DNA of 64,000 nucleotides from Parabacteroides sp. PF5-6 (GTDB lineage: Bacteria; Bacteroidota; Bacteroidia; Bacteroidales; Tannerellaceae): NCBI RefSeq assembly GCF_029504695.1, contig NZ_JAQFIN010000004.1:1-64000 (forward strand). Direction: 5' to 3'. The notes under the pieces were generated by a model. That model had not been told where the DNA came from. It worked only from the letters and a program-made list of their open reading frames with translations, and searched no databases. Positions within the stretch are counted from its first letter, which is position 1, and each line of letters starts with the position of its first letter. Of the stretch, positions 8,888-16,861 are shown in pieces. The translations under genes were made by a program, and so were the position numbers.

Positions 8888-10271
8888 CTTTTCTTCCTCT
8901 CTTATACGCTTTGTAGATATTCGGGATGCCAAAACCTTTCTCCGCGTCCGGACGTTTGGCCTGGCTGGCTGTACGCTGAAGTAAAGCGATCAGTTCTTTG
9001 TTATTCAATTCCGGAAGCGCCTCCCACAGGCAGGCGGCCAATCCGGCGATGATCGGTGCGGCATACGATGTGCCGCTGGCATAACGCAATTCGCCGTTCG
9101 AACCGATCACGGCGCAACTGCTTCCCAACGCCACAAGGTCGGGTTTTATCCGGTCGTCGGCCGTGAAGCCGGTCGAGCTGAAGCTGCTTTTCTCTTTCTC
9201 TTCCGTGACGGCGCCAACAGTCAACAGATGGGCTACATCCGAGGGGAACGTGATCTTTTGCCAGTCGTTATTGCCTTCGTTGCCGGCGCTGCAGACCACA
9301 AGCATTCCTTTCTCTGCCGCCATTTGGGCCGCCCGGCTGATAAAGGCGGTTTGCCCGTCCAATAGATCGGTGGAATAACTCATCTCTTCCACATCGAACG
9401 TGAAATAACCCAACGAGCTGGCAATAACGTCTACCCCGGTGCTATCGGCAAACTCGATCGCGTTTGCCCAATAATCTTCTTCGATCGGAAACTCACTGCG
9501 GTTGTCTTCGCTTTTCAGGAGCCAGTACGTGGCCTGCGGTGCCGTACCCACGAGAATACCCGGCAGATTTGCCGCCAGGCACGACAGGACCCGGGTGCCA
9601 TGATCATCGCCCAGGAAAACCGATTCTCCGGGGGCGACGAAATTGTGCGTACCGGCCAGGCGCATCGCGGCAAAAGCCTCGATCCGGTCGGCGTTAGTGA
9701 AACCGGCATCGATCACGGCAATACTCAGGTTTGTGCCGGTAAATCCTTCTTTATGGAGTTTCTCGCCGTTGAGCATCCGGATCTGAGGCTCGGCGTATCC
9801 GTATAGATCATTGGTTTTTTCCTGCTGCAGGGTCAATCGTGAGGTGTCTCTGTTGAAGAAAACCGAAGGATCGAAATGGCTGTCTCTTTCTCCTTTCCAC
9901 ACCCATTTGACGGAATCGACGATGGCCAATTTTTGTATGCGTTCGGCGATCAGACTGTCCCGGCTGGCTACGACCACCGTGGTGAGCCATTTGCTTTGGG
10001 CGACAATCTCTCCGCCTTCCTGCGTGAGCGTCTGTAGGTAGGCCGGTGAAATAGGCAGATCCGACGGGTTTATCTCGATCCGGTGTTTCGCCCTTCGCTC
10101 GATGGCCTTTTGCGAAAGGAATGTTTCGGGTTTATCCAATAGAGCGGCCGGGTGTGTGCACCCTTTATCCGTCAGGTAGACACGGAAACAATAAGTCTCT
10201 CCCGCAGAAAGAACGAACCAGGGAGAGAGTAGAGAGACCGTAAGGAATAAAATCCGGGAAAATCTAACCAT
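8877..10271 (-). CDS. Exported subtilisin-like (S8) serine protease
   Basis: This 464-residue protein has a signal peptide (to about residue 23), an N-terminal prodomain-like region, then an S8 domain with the full triad: D188 in IAVIDAG, H224 in DDHGTRV, S402 in ASGTSYAAP, plus oxyanion Asn331 in SAGNEGN. It should be a secreted or periplasmic endopeptidase; the substrate is unknown. The gene starts 3 bp after the Lrp gene ends and overlaps xseA by 11 bp, so it is probably transcribed with them. There is no C-terminal sorting domain. Confidence 0.92.
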   Translation of the reverse strand: MVRFSRILFLTVSLLSPWFVLSAGETYCFRVYLTDKGCTHPAALLDKPETFLSQKAIERRAKHRIEINPSDLPISPAYLQTLTQEGGEIVAQSKWLTTVVVASRDSLIAERIQKLAIVDSVKWVWKGERDSHFDPSVFFNRDTSRLTLQQEKTNDLYGYAEPQIRMLNGEKLHKEGFTGTNLSIAVIDAGFTNADRIEAFAAMRLAGTHNFVAPGESVFLGDDHGTRVLSCLAANLPGILVGTAPQATYWLLKSEDNRSEFPIEEDYWANAIEFADSTGVDVIASSLGYFTFDVEEMSYSTDLLDGQTAFISRAAQMAAEKGMLVVCSAGNEGNNDWQKITFPSDVAHLLTVGAVTEEKEKSSFSSTGFTADDRIKPDLVALGSSCAVIGSNGELRYASGTSYAAPIIAGLAACLWEALPELNNKELIALLQRTASQAKRPDAEKGFGIPNIYKAYKRGRKDVH

Positions 10272-10274
10272 TCA

Positions 10275-10742
10275 TTATTCTTCTTCTTTGCAGATCGGAA
10301 TTTCTCGTTTGAGGCTTTGACGCAATGAAATCAGCGTCTCTGTTTCGATCACTCCGGAGATCTCCTGGATTTTTGTGTTGAGCAACTCCATCAGGTGTTC
10401 GTTGTCGCGGGCATATAATTTGATCAGCATGGTATACGGGCCTGTCGTGAAATGACATTCAACGACCTCCGGTATTTTGATAAATTCGGGAACGGCATCT
10501 TTGTACATGGAGCCGCGTTCCAGCTTCACGCCGATATACGTACACGTATTATATCCTAATATCTTGGGATTGATATGATAACCGGAACCGGTAATTACAT
10601 TCATATCGATCATACGTTGGACACGTTGATGGATGGCAGCCCGGGAGACCCCGCATTCTTCTGCTACATCCTTAAAGGGAATCCGTGCATTCTTAGAAAT
10701 GATATTCAATATTTGCCTGTCCAGTTTGTCAATCTTTTCCAT
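10275..10742 (-). CDS. Lrp/AsnC family transcriptional regulator
   Basis: The 155-residue protein has an N-terminal helix-turn-helix (about 3-60: DRQILNIISKNARIPFKDVAEECGVSRAA region) and a C-terminal RAM/AsnC effector domain (about 70-150). The length and domain order are typical. It is first in a run with the S8 protease and xseA. The effector and target genes cannot be read from sequence. Confidence 0.93.
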   Translation of the reverse strand: MEKIDKLDRQILNIISKNARIPFKDVAEECGVSRAAIHQRVQRMIDMNVITGSGYHINPKILGYNTCTYIGVKLERGSMYKDAVPEFIKIPEVVECHFTTGPYTMLIKLYARDNEHLMELLNTKIQEISGVIETETLISLRQSLKREIPICKEEE

Positions 10743-10783
10743 TATTCTTTCACTTTTAATATGGGTATTTCTTTTCTTGGTAT

Positions 10784-10791
10784 CAAAAGTA
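10784..10791 (-). promoter_or_regulatory. -7 box for the Lrp/AsnC gene
   Basis: On the minus strand TACTTTTG lies about 42 bp upstream of the start codon at 10742, a good TAnnTTTG match. Confidence 0.6.
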
Positions 10792-10850
10792 TATATTTAT
10801 TTTCAAATATATGTCATTCTGAAAGAGAAAAGTGCTTCGGTGTTAAAAAA

Positions 10851-10905
10851 ACAAGGCGCAAACATGCTTTTAAACATATTTGCACCCCGTTTTCTTATGC
10901 AAAAT
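10851..10905. terminator. Hairpin after the FKBP genes
   Basis: GCAAACATG and CATATTTGC pair across a short loop, flanked by A-rich sequence on the left and CCCGTTTT on the right. It could terminate the FKBP transcript on the minus strand. Confidence 0.4.
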
Positions 10906-10916
10906 GGCAGTATAGC

Positions 10917-11621
10917 TTATTTCAGGATTTCCAGTAATTCGACTTCGAATTTCAAGGTAGCGTTTGCTTTGATGTCCTGGCCGGCACCTCTTTCGCCATA
11001 CGCCAGATCAGCCGGGATCCAGAAAATATACTTAGAACCTACGGGCATGATTTGCAAGCCTTCAGTCCATCCTCTGATCACCTGGCCTACGCCAAATTCG
11101 GCAGGCTCACCCCGGTCTGCGGTGCTGTCGAACACCTTTCCGTCTAATAATGTACCGGTATAATGCACTTTTACTCTATCCGTAGCCGTCGGCCGTTCGC
11201 CGGTACCTTCGGTGATAACCTGGTATTGCAGGCCGCTTTCCGTTGTGATCACACCGGGTTTGGCTTTGTTTTCTTCCAGGAATTTATCGCCTTCTTCTTT
11301 GGTTTTATTCGCTTCTTCGGCTTGAACGCGGGTGAAATACTCCTGTACGAAAGCGTTTGCCTCTTCCATCGTCAATTTGGTCTTTGCATTTTCGTCGCGC
11401 AGAGCTTCTTCGAACCCGGCCAAGAGCAGATCGATATTTACACTTCCACCCGGCACGGTAGTGATATTCTTGCGGAAACCATCCCCATTCAATATACCGA
11501 GAGAATAGCTGGCGCTATCCAATCCGTTGTTTAACTTCACACTCTTCTTGGAATCACAGGAAGAGGCAAATATACCGGCTACCAGGGCCAATACTGCAAT
11601 GCATACATTCGCTTTTTTCAT
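10917..11621 (-). CDS. FKBP-type peptidyl-prolyl isomerase lipoprotein (Mip/FkpA-like)
   Basis: This 234-residue protein has a lipoprotein signal with lipobox FASSC, an N-terminal helical dimerisation region (about 30-125) and a C-terminal FKBP domain (about 130-234) with VKVHYTGTLLDGKVFDST, the GQVIRGWTEGLQ segment and LAYGERG. It should assist folding of exported proteins by cis-trans proline isomerisation in the envelope. A second FKBP gene lies 21 bp upstream and is highly similar in the catalytic domain. Confidence 0.93.
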   Translation of the reverse strand: MKKANVCIAVLALVAGIFASSCDSKKSVKLNNGLDSASYSLGILNGDGFRKNITTVPGGSVNIDLLLAGFEEALRDENAKTKLTMEEANAFVQEYFTRVQAEEANKTKEEGDKFLEENKAKPGVITTESGLQYQVITEGTGERPTATDRVKVHYTGTLLDGKVFDSTADRGEPAEFGVGQVIRGWTEGLQIMPVGSKYIFWIPADLAYGERGAGQDIKANATLKFEVELLEILK

Positions 11622-11642
11622 CTTTTCTTTTCTATTATATGA

Positions 11643-12230
11643 TTATTTTACGATTTCTAATAATTCGACTTCAAAGATCAACGTGCTGTTGGGCTCGATG
11701 GCCTCTCCGGCACCCCGCTCTCCGTACGCCAGGTCCGACGGGATAAAAAGTTTCCATTTCGAACCTGTCGGCATCAACTGAAGCGCTTCGACCCAGCCGG
11801 GGATCACCTGCGAAACACCAAATACGGCAGGCTGTCCTCTTTCTACGGAGCTATCGAAAACCATACCGTTGATTAATGTACCATGGTAATGGCATTTGAC
11901 TTTATCCGTTGCTTTGGGTTTGTCGCCCGTACCGGATTTCAGGATTTCGTATTGCAAACCGCTGGGCAAGGTGGTTACCCCGTTTTTGTGTGTATTGATC
12001 TGTAGGAATTCTTCCCCTGCCTTTCTGTTGTTATCCAATTTCTCGGATTGCAGTTTCATGAAGTAGTCGTTTATGACCTTTTTGGCTTCGTCGTATGAAA
12101 TGGCCGGGTCTTTCTCCTGAAGCACATCACTCAATCCCTGCGTGAAATCTTCCAGGTTCAACCCTTTGATGCCGGAATTCTGAAAATTGTTTCCAATGCT
12201 TAACCCCAGCGAATAACTAATTTTATCCAT
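11643..12230 (-). CDS. FKBP-type peptidyl-prolyl isomerase, no signal peptide
   Basis: This 195-residue paralogue of the next gene has the same helical N-domain and FKBP domain (VKCHYHGTLINGMVFDSS, SQVIPGWVEALQ, LAYGERG). I chose the ATG at 12230 (MDKISYSLG) because the sequence before it is not conserved in style and a TATTTTTG promoter box at 12289-12282 sits 52 bp upstream. With that start there is no export signal, so it would act in the cytoplasm, unlike its partner. Confidence 0.9.
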   Translation of the reverse strand: MDKISYSLGLSIGNNFQNSGIKGLNLEDFTQGLSDVLQEKDPAISYDEAKKVINDYFMKLQSEKLDNNRKAGEEFLQINTHKNGVTTLPSGLQYEILKSGTGDKPKATDKVKCHYHGTLINGMVFDSSVERGQPAVFGVSQVIPGWVEALQLMPTGSKWKLFIPSDLAYGERGAGEAIEPNSTLIFEVELLEIVK

Positions 12231-12281
12231 ATTGTTTATAACTAATTTGATACGGTATTCCAAACCGAATTTAATGCGGCA

Positions 12282-12289
12282 CAAAAATA
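12282..12289 (-). promoter_or_regulatory. -7 box for the FKBP gene pair
   Basis: TATTTTTG on the minus strand, 52 bp upstream of the start at 12230. Confidence 0.55.
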
Positions 12290-12389
12290 GTGTTTTTTAT
12301 CTGACTTATAACTATACTTCTTGCTTTTTTAATCTGCTTGCATCGACTGCCTGTTCATCCTGGTGAATGTATTGTGTTGAATCGGCAAA

Positions 12390-12525
12390 CCTATCACACA
12401 TTGATACGCCCACCTCCCGTTGGCAATCCTATCATTGTGGATGATATTCCCGTCACCCAGGCAAAGCTATCACCGAATCGGTATTCCTATCACCCTTGAT
12501 CCAGCCTGGCTTTAGGGTATTTTTG
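12390..12525 (+). promoter_or_regulatory. Orphan fimbrial-type operator repeats and promoter
   Basis: CCTATCAC-like boxes recur at 12390, 12413, 12428, 12449, 12466 and 12486, and a TATTTTTG box lies at 12518-12525. This resembles the fimbrial promoters further right, but no plus-strand gene follows. The next gene (12669-13613) is on the opposite strand, so transcription from here would be antisense to it. Confidence 0.5.
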
Positions 12526-12536
12526 CTACAAAAATT

Positions 12537-12579
12537 AACAAAGGCAAAGCTATCACCGAATGATAGGTTTGCCTTTGTT
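12537..12579. repeat. 19-bp inverted repeat
   Basis: AACAAAGGCAAAGCTATCA pairs with TGATAGGTTTGCCTTTGTT across a 5-nt loop with one mismatch. The left arm repeats a 19-bp sequence (GGCAAAGCTATCACCGAAT) also found at 12460-12478, so it was built from operator sequence. It would lie at the 5' end of any transcript from the 12518 promoter. Confidence 0.85.
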
Positions 12580-12607
12580 CGAACGGTTGTGATCCGCCAT
12601 AAAAAAA

Positions 12608-12634
12608 CGCACATCCGGAATCTCCGGATGTGCG
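12608..12634 (-). terminator. Terminator of the 12669-13613 gene
   Basis: CGCACATCCGGA and TCCGGATGTGCG form a perfect 12-bp stem with a 3-nt loop, followed on the minus strand by seven Ts (12607-12601). Confidence 0.85.
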
Positions 12635-12668
12635 TCATATATTCGTATACAAAAATTGAGGGCTTCTG

Positions 12669-13613
12669 TTAGGCTACGTTTACAGCGTGAATAGTCTGTC
12701 CCCATGCTGCTACGATCAGGTCCAGTCTGTATTTGCAAGCGTCAAAAGTGATGTTGAACAATTCTGAGGCGTTTAGAGACAGTTCCTGTGAATTTCTGAG
12801 TTTTTTGCTGGAAAGAACCAATACGTCGTTCTTGTAAAGCTCTATCGTGATGTCGTCGGAAGGTAAAATCGCGATGTTGGCTGCAACCAGGTTGCCCGCT
12901 TTGTTTGCGGTTGCCGGTACGATGTATTCCACTTCTTTACCTGCGAATGTACCATCATGATTAATAGCGGATGTCGCTGTTTTGATTTTGTAGTAAAAGT
13001 CACCGTTTGTGTTACCAAATTTCTTAGCGATTCCTGTGGTGGTCAGTGAAAGTTCAGCTACCTTTCTTTCGATAGCCAGTGTCTGTACATTCTCAGTGCG
13101 TGTTGCGCTGGGGCGTCCGATGGTGATTTGTCCATGGAACAGGTCACTGGGGGAAGTGACCTGCCCATTGTTTTGTTTTAACTGGACGCGTAAATCAGAT
13201 AAAATGCTGTTTTGGTTGAGTGAACTAACTTCTTCTTTTTTGTTTGTTAATCCTGCCCATGCCACCACAGTGATACTGTCGGTGCCGTTAGCCTGGATTG
13301 ATATCGTACGACGGTTTAAAACCGTAGCTTTGTCAATGGTTCTTGTTTCCACGTAGTCGTAGTTTTCGTCGAAAACAAACAACGTTACGCTGTCTACGTC
13401 TCCTTTGGTGGTGATGTCTTTGTTGTTGGAAAATGCTTTGAGTACAATTGAATACGGGTTGGAAGCGGCAGCAGCTTTGGTAACAACCTCCGCAGAAGCT
13501 TCAGCCTGGATATACTCCATGGTAGAATCTTCAGAAGAACAAGCTGTGAAAGCCATAACTGTGGCGATCAACCAAGCTGCAACTAAACCTTTAGATAATG
13601 TATTCTTTTTCAT
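12669..13613 (-). CDS. Mfa2/FimB-like fimbrial anchor or minor subunit lipoprotein
   Basis: This 314-residue lipoprotein has lipobox AFTAC at about residues 21-25. The body has the FimB/Mfa2 pattern: a first strand block with TLFVFDENYDYVETRTID, the ITVVAWAGLTNKKEE segment, and a C-terminal strand ending ITFDACKYRLDLIVAAWGQ. The same VFIFDENG and IVAWGN blocks occur in the anchor-like gene at 22088. In P. gingivalis, Mfa2 and FimB anchor pili and limit their length; that role is inferred here. The gene stands alone, with its own operator-rich promoter and a strong terminator. Its first ~308 bp and its promoter are duplicated at 1-484. Confidence 0.8.
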   Translation of the reverse strand: MKKNTLSKGLVAAWLIATVMAFTACSSEDSTMEYIQAEASAEVVTKAAAASNPYSIVLKAFSNNKDITTKGDVDSVTLFVFDENYDYVETRTIDKATVLNRRTISIQANGTDSITVVAWAGLTNKKEEVSSLNQNSILSDLRVQLKQNNGQVTSPSDLFHGQITIGRPSATRTENVQTLAIERKVAELSLTTTGIAKKFGNTNGDFYYKIKTATSAINHDGTFAGKEVEYIVPATANKAGNLVAANIAILPSDDITIELYKNDVLVLSSKKLRNSQELSLNASELFNITFDACKYRLDLIVAAWGQTIHAVNVA

Positions 13614-13788
13614 GACTCAATAATTGTATACGTTGAACTTTTTTTGTTTTGTGTCTTTAAGATCGGGACCCTCACCCCGGTGTATCTCTCATTCACGATG
13701 CAAATATATAGCCCGAAAATCAACGCCGCAAGTATTTAGAGTTAAACAAAGTTAAAAGCATCAGTATTCTCTCAAAAACGGCGTGATA
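13306..13788. repeat. Long direct repeat, right copy
   Basis: This copy matches 1-484 in direct orientation, covering the first ~308 bp of the fimbrial gene and its proximal promoter. Confidence 0.95.
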
Positions 13789-13835
13789 CCTATCAAAAAC
13801 AGAGGTAAAACCTCCTTGATGCGTGGTAAAAATAT
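13701..13835 (-). promoter_or_regulatory. Promoter and operator repeats of the 12669-13613 gene
   Basis: On the minus strand a TATATTTG box lies at 13708-13701. Farther upstream, units with an exact 22-bp period contain CTCTCAAAAACG and CTATCAAAAACAG (plus coordinates about 13763-13806), followed by a third degenerate unit. On the sense strand they read as TATCACGCC and TTACCTCTG boxes, related to the TTTYACC boxes of the other fimbrial promoters. Confidence 0.6.
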
Positions 13836-14033
13836 CTATACGACTGATTTCTCCCTCGCGTGAACAGGTTGCCAAAACTATCAAAATAGATTGTAAAAGA
13901 ATCGGCAACCGCGGTTTTTCCCTTATCCTATATAAAGGTAAACATATCATCTGTGTACGGATCCATGATTCAGGCGATGGGAATCGAACCCGAATCCGCG
14001 GAACTATTTCTTCTTTTTGCTGGGAGTATTTGT

Positions 14034-14121
14034 TTGTTGATAACCGTCAACACATTTGTTGATAATTATCAACAGATCTGTTGACAATTGTCAACAAACT
14101 TGTTGATAATTATCAACAAAT
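14034..14121. repeat. Four 22-bp tandem palindromes, array 1
   Basis: Units start at 14034, 14056, 14078 and 14100, exactly 22 bp apart. The last reads TTGTTGATAATTATCAACAA. The third unit has GACAATTGTC in place of GATAATTATC, so both halves of the palindrome changed together. The array is flanked by GGGAGTATT (14022) and AATGCTCCC (14123), an imperfect inverted pair. It lies between a minus-strand fimbrial gene and the plus-strand hybrid regulator. Confidence 0.95.
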
Positions 14122-14338
14122 GAATGCTCCCGCGAAGGCGCTCAGATACAGTATCTTATAGCTGTCGGAAAAATAGGGGAAAATTGGCCTTTTCCGTACC
14201 CCCTATCTTTCGTTATCTATGCGGTGATTTTCTTGCTTTTTGCGAAAAACTTGATTTTCATAGGGTTATTTATAGTGTTTAATTTTGTCGTTTCGTAAAA
14301 ATTTTATTCTATTCTTCTTTCTTCTGATATTTATTTCC

Positions 14339-14346
14339 TATTTTTG
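14339..14346 (+). promoter_or_regulatory. -7 box for the hybrid regulator gene
   Basis: TATTTTTG lies 53 bp upstream of the ATG at 14399. No TTTYACC-type repeats are seen in front of it. Confidence 0.55.
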
Positions 14347-14398
14347 CATAGATTAAAATATACCTTTATCATTTCGTTTGTTGTACTACAATTAAATT

Positions 14399-16369
14399 AT
14401 GCAGCATATTATGAAGAGCTTAGTATTAAATCGGAAAAGCCTTTTGGTTATTATTTTGGCTGTTGTATCAAGAACCCTACTCTTTGCCCAAGGAAATGCC
14501 GGCAGTGAATCATCTATTGGCCTGATCCTGATCTTTCTGATCCTGTTAATTGTCGTGGCGGGTGGTTTGTATTTCTTTCTGAAAAAGAAAAACGAATCCG
14601 TATTGCATGCGATTAAAGAAAAGAGCACGTCTGCCGCGACCGAGCTCGATGTGTTGCGTAAGCAAAAAGAGGAGTTGGACGCTGCCTATACGGCCTTGAA
14701 TCAACAGATCAGTGAAAAAGATGCGGAGATCTCTACCCTGGCCGGCAATAAGCGGGAGTTGGAACAGATCCTTGTCGCTAAAATTAAAGAAAACGATACC
14801 ATCCTGCGTGAAGCCGCCGACAAAGAAGAGCAGGCTAAAAAGCAGGTACAGGTAGCGGAAACGATTCAAGACAATTTCTTTGTGGAGACCATCCACGAGA
14901 TGCGTACCCCACTTTCTTTGGTATTGGGGACCTTGTCGATGGTGGTACAGAACAAAACTCCGGAAGAGGAGGTCGCTACCCAGCTGCTTTCCGCCTACCG
15001 GAATACATTGGCATTGGAAGACCTTGCCGACCAGCTGATCGGAACACGCCATAATAATGATGTGGCCAGCTACCTGCGCGTGGCCCGCTACGATGTGGTG
15101 GATATCTCCCGTCAGATCTGCGACTTGTTTATCGACTGGATCGCGATGAATAATGTCGATTTCCAGATCACGGCGCAGAGCGAAGTGCTCTGGGTATGGC
15201 TCGACCGCCGGAAAATGGAATACGCCTTGCGTACCTTATTATCTAACGCGTTAAAAAATACCTTCGTCTACGGAAAGGTGGTCTTCGATATCTCGATCGA
15301 GCAACGCGAAGGCATCTCCTACTGTAAATTGCTTATCCAGGACGAAGGGCTCGATGAATTGGAAAACGCCCGCCGCGGCCTGCGCCAGATCGTCGATATG
15401 GTGGACGACCTGGGTGGTATCTACGAATGTGACTCTTCGGCAAACGGAACGGCCTATACCCTGATGGTGCCGCTGGGTAAGAAACACCTGTTGGAACGCC
15501 GCGTTGAATTTGTGGAGCCCGAAGGCGACCTGGTGAAGCTCAATGAGAAACAGAAAGAAGAAATCTCCCAACTGATCCAAATCATTCCGCAGAAGAAGAC
15601 CACCGGCAAGAAACTGTTGGTGATCGACGATAGCGACCAGATCCGCTGGTTCCTCAAGCATGTGTTCAGCAAAGAATATCAGATCCTCGAAGCGCGCAAC
15701 GGTGAAGAAGGGGTGACTATGGCCCTTCAGGAACAGCCCGACCTGGTTTTGTGCGACGTGATGATGCCGGTCAAGGATGGATTCGATACCTGCCGGGAGA
15801 TCAAGAGCGACAGCCGTACGGCACAGACCCCGGTGGTGATGCTCACCGCCAAGGTCGAGAGCGAAGACGTGATCAAAGGGATCGAAGCCGGGGCCGACGA
15901 TTATATCACCAAGCCGTTCGATGTGGAGATCCTGCGTTCGAAGGTCGGAAGCCTCTTGAAACGTCGCGACCAACTGAAACATTATTATACCCGTTCGCTG
16001 ATCGCTGCCGATCCCAACGCGGGAGGCGATCCCGATGGCAAGACACAGAGCAATCCGTTTATGGAAGCTGTGATCCGCAATATCGAGAAACATCTGGACG
16101 ACTCAACCTTCGAAGCCAAGATCCTGGCCGAGTCGTTGAATATGAGTTTGCCGACCCTCTACCGGAAGATCAAGCAACATTCCGATTGCAGTATCCTGGA
16201 ACTGACCCGTACGGTCCGCCTGAAGAAAGCCGCCGAATTGATCCTGACCCAGCAACACTCCGTACAGGAGGTCGCCGAGCTGGTCGGCTTCAACGACACG
16301 GCCACCTTCCGCAAGCGCTTCACCGAGCAATACGGCGTCACCCCGTCGCAGTACGGCCAACCGAATTGA
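14399..16369 (+). CDS. Hybrid two-component regulator (degenerate histidine kinase - receiver - AraC DNA-binding domain)
   Basis: The 656-residue protein has a signal peptide or first membrane segment (about 13-30), a second membrane helix (41-61), a long coiled coil (63-155), a phosphoacceptor region with H166 in IHEMRTPL, an ATPase-like region (about 265-360), a receiver domain (404-522) with D453 and K505, and a C-terminal AraC helix-turn-helix (about 555-652). Only about ten residues lie between the two membrane segments, so there is no periplasmic sensor domain. The ATP-binding half is poor: the N-box reads NALKNTF and the usual DxGxG motif is replaced by DEGLDELE, and no F or G2 box is clear. 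It may be a weak or dead kinase driven by a partner. Position at the head of the fimbrial cluster makes it the best candidate regulator of those operons, which is inference. A second ATG at 14411 is possible. Confidence 0.9.
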   Translation: MQHIMKSLVLNRKSLLVIILAVVSRTLLFAQGNAGSESSIGLILIFLILLIVVAGGLYFFLKKKNESVLHAIKEKSTSAATELDVLRKQKEELDAAYTALNQQISEKDAEISTLAGNKRELEQILVAKIKENDTILREAADKEEQAKKQVQVAETIQDNFFVETIHEMRTPLSLVLGTLSMVVQNKTPEEEVATQLLSAYRNTLALEDLADQLIGTRHNNDVASYLRVARYDVVDISRQICDLFIDWIAMNNVDFQITAQSEVLWVWLDRRKMEYALRTLLSNALKNTFVYGKVVFDISIEQREGISYCKLLIQDEGLDELENARRGLRQIVDMVDDLGGIYECDSSANGTAYTLMVPLGKKHLLERRVEFVEPEGDLVKLNEKQKEEISQLIQIIPQKKTTGKKLLVIDDSDQIRWFLKHVFSKEYQILEARNGEEGVTMALQEQPDLVLCDVMMPVKDGFDTCREIKSDSRTAQTPVVMLTAKVESEDVIKGIEAGADDYITKPFDVEILRSKVGSLLKRRDQLKHYYTRSLIAADPNAGGDPDGKTQSNPFMEAVIRNIEKHLDDSTFEAKILAESLNMSLPTLYRKIKQHSDCSILELTRTVRLKKAAELILTQQHSVQEVAELVGFNDTATFRKRFTEQYGVTPSQYGQPN

Positions 16370-16394
16370 TCCCTTTACATATATAATATAGACA

Positions 16395-16427
16395 ACCGCC
16401 GACCGCAAGGGCCGGCGGTTTTTTTAA
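16395..16427 (+). terminator. Terminator of the hybrid regulator gene
   Basis: ACCGCCGACC and GGCCGGCGGT form a GC-rich stem with a GCAAG-type loop, followed by seven Ts. Confidence 0.9.
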
Positions 16428-16861
16428 TCTCTCCTAAAGCTGGAACTGGCTTAAATGCTCCAAAAGCTAAAAGATTCCTAAAGCTCTCCTCCTTTGAATC
16501 GAAGATCTATGTCATCTGTATGCATCAGCATATCGAAGGTGTGATATTATACCGTATTCACTTTTGCTAATCTTCCACAGCCTTTGAAAAACAATATCTA
16601 TATTGAATATAATGTATATTTAAACGCTGATAAATGACTTTAATACTGTCGTTAAATGATAGTAATTACACTTAATAAATGATTTATCCGCCCATATAAT
16701 TTGATTTGATTGCCTACTTCTGCTTTGGATGTAGGCCCGTATCTTTGCCATGCAAAAACGTCAAAAAAGCCATTTTACGAAAGTGCGCAAAGTCATGCCG
16801 GTACTGTAAAGTACGGCAAAATGAATAGTTCTATTATTAATTAATTTAAACCCAGACTTTT
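16428..16861 (+). promoter_or_regulatory. Intergenic region with a likely promoter for the first fimbrillin of locus A
   Basis: TATCTTTG at 16740-16747 fits the -7 consensus and lies 114 bp before the ATG at 16862. The TTTYACC repeats found at the other fimbrial promoters are not present here. Nothing else is recognised in this stretch apart from short AAAGCT-rich repetition around 16433-16490. Confidence 0.45.

Noticed and set aside
13965-14005. tRNA-like T-arm (GGGTTCGATTCCC on the minus strand)
   Set aside because: Only a short stretch fits; the stem has mismatches beyond three pairs and no acceptor, D or anticodon arms are found. It could be a decayed attachment fragment, but that is not supportable.
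15251-16093. 280-codon open frame on the minus strand
   Set aside because: It is opposite the receiver and AraC parts of the hybrid regulator, which are well conserved; no domain is recognisable in the minus frame.
16440-16740. Shared fimbrial operator in front of the 16862 gene
   Set aside because: No TTTYACC or CCTATC boxes with the required spacing could be found.
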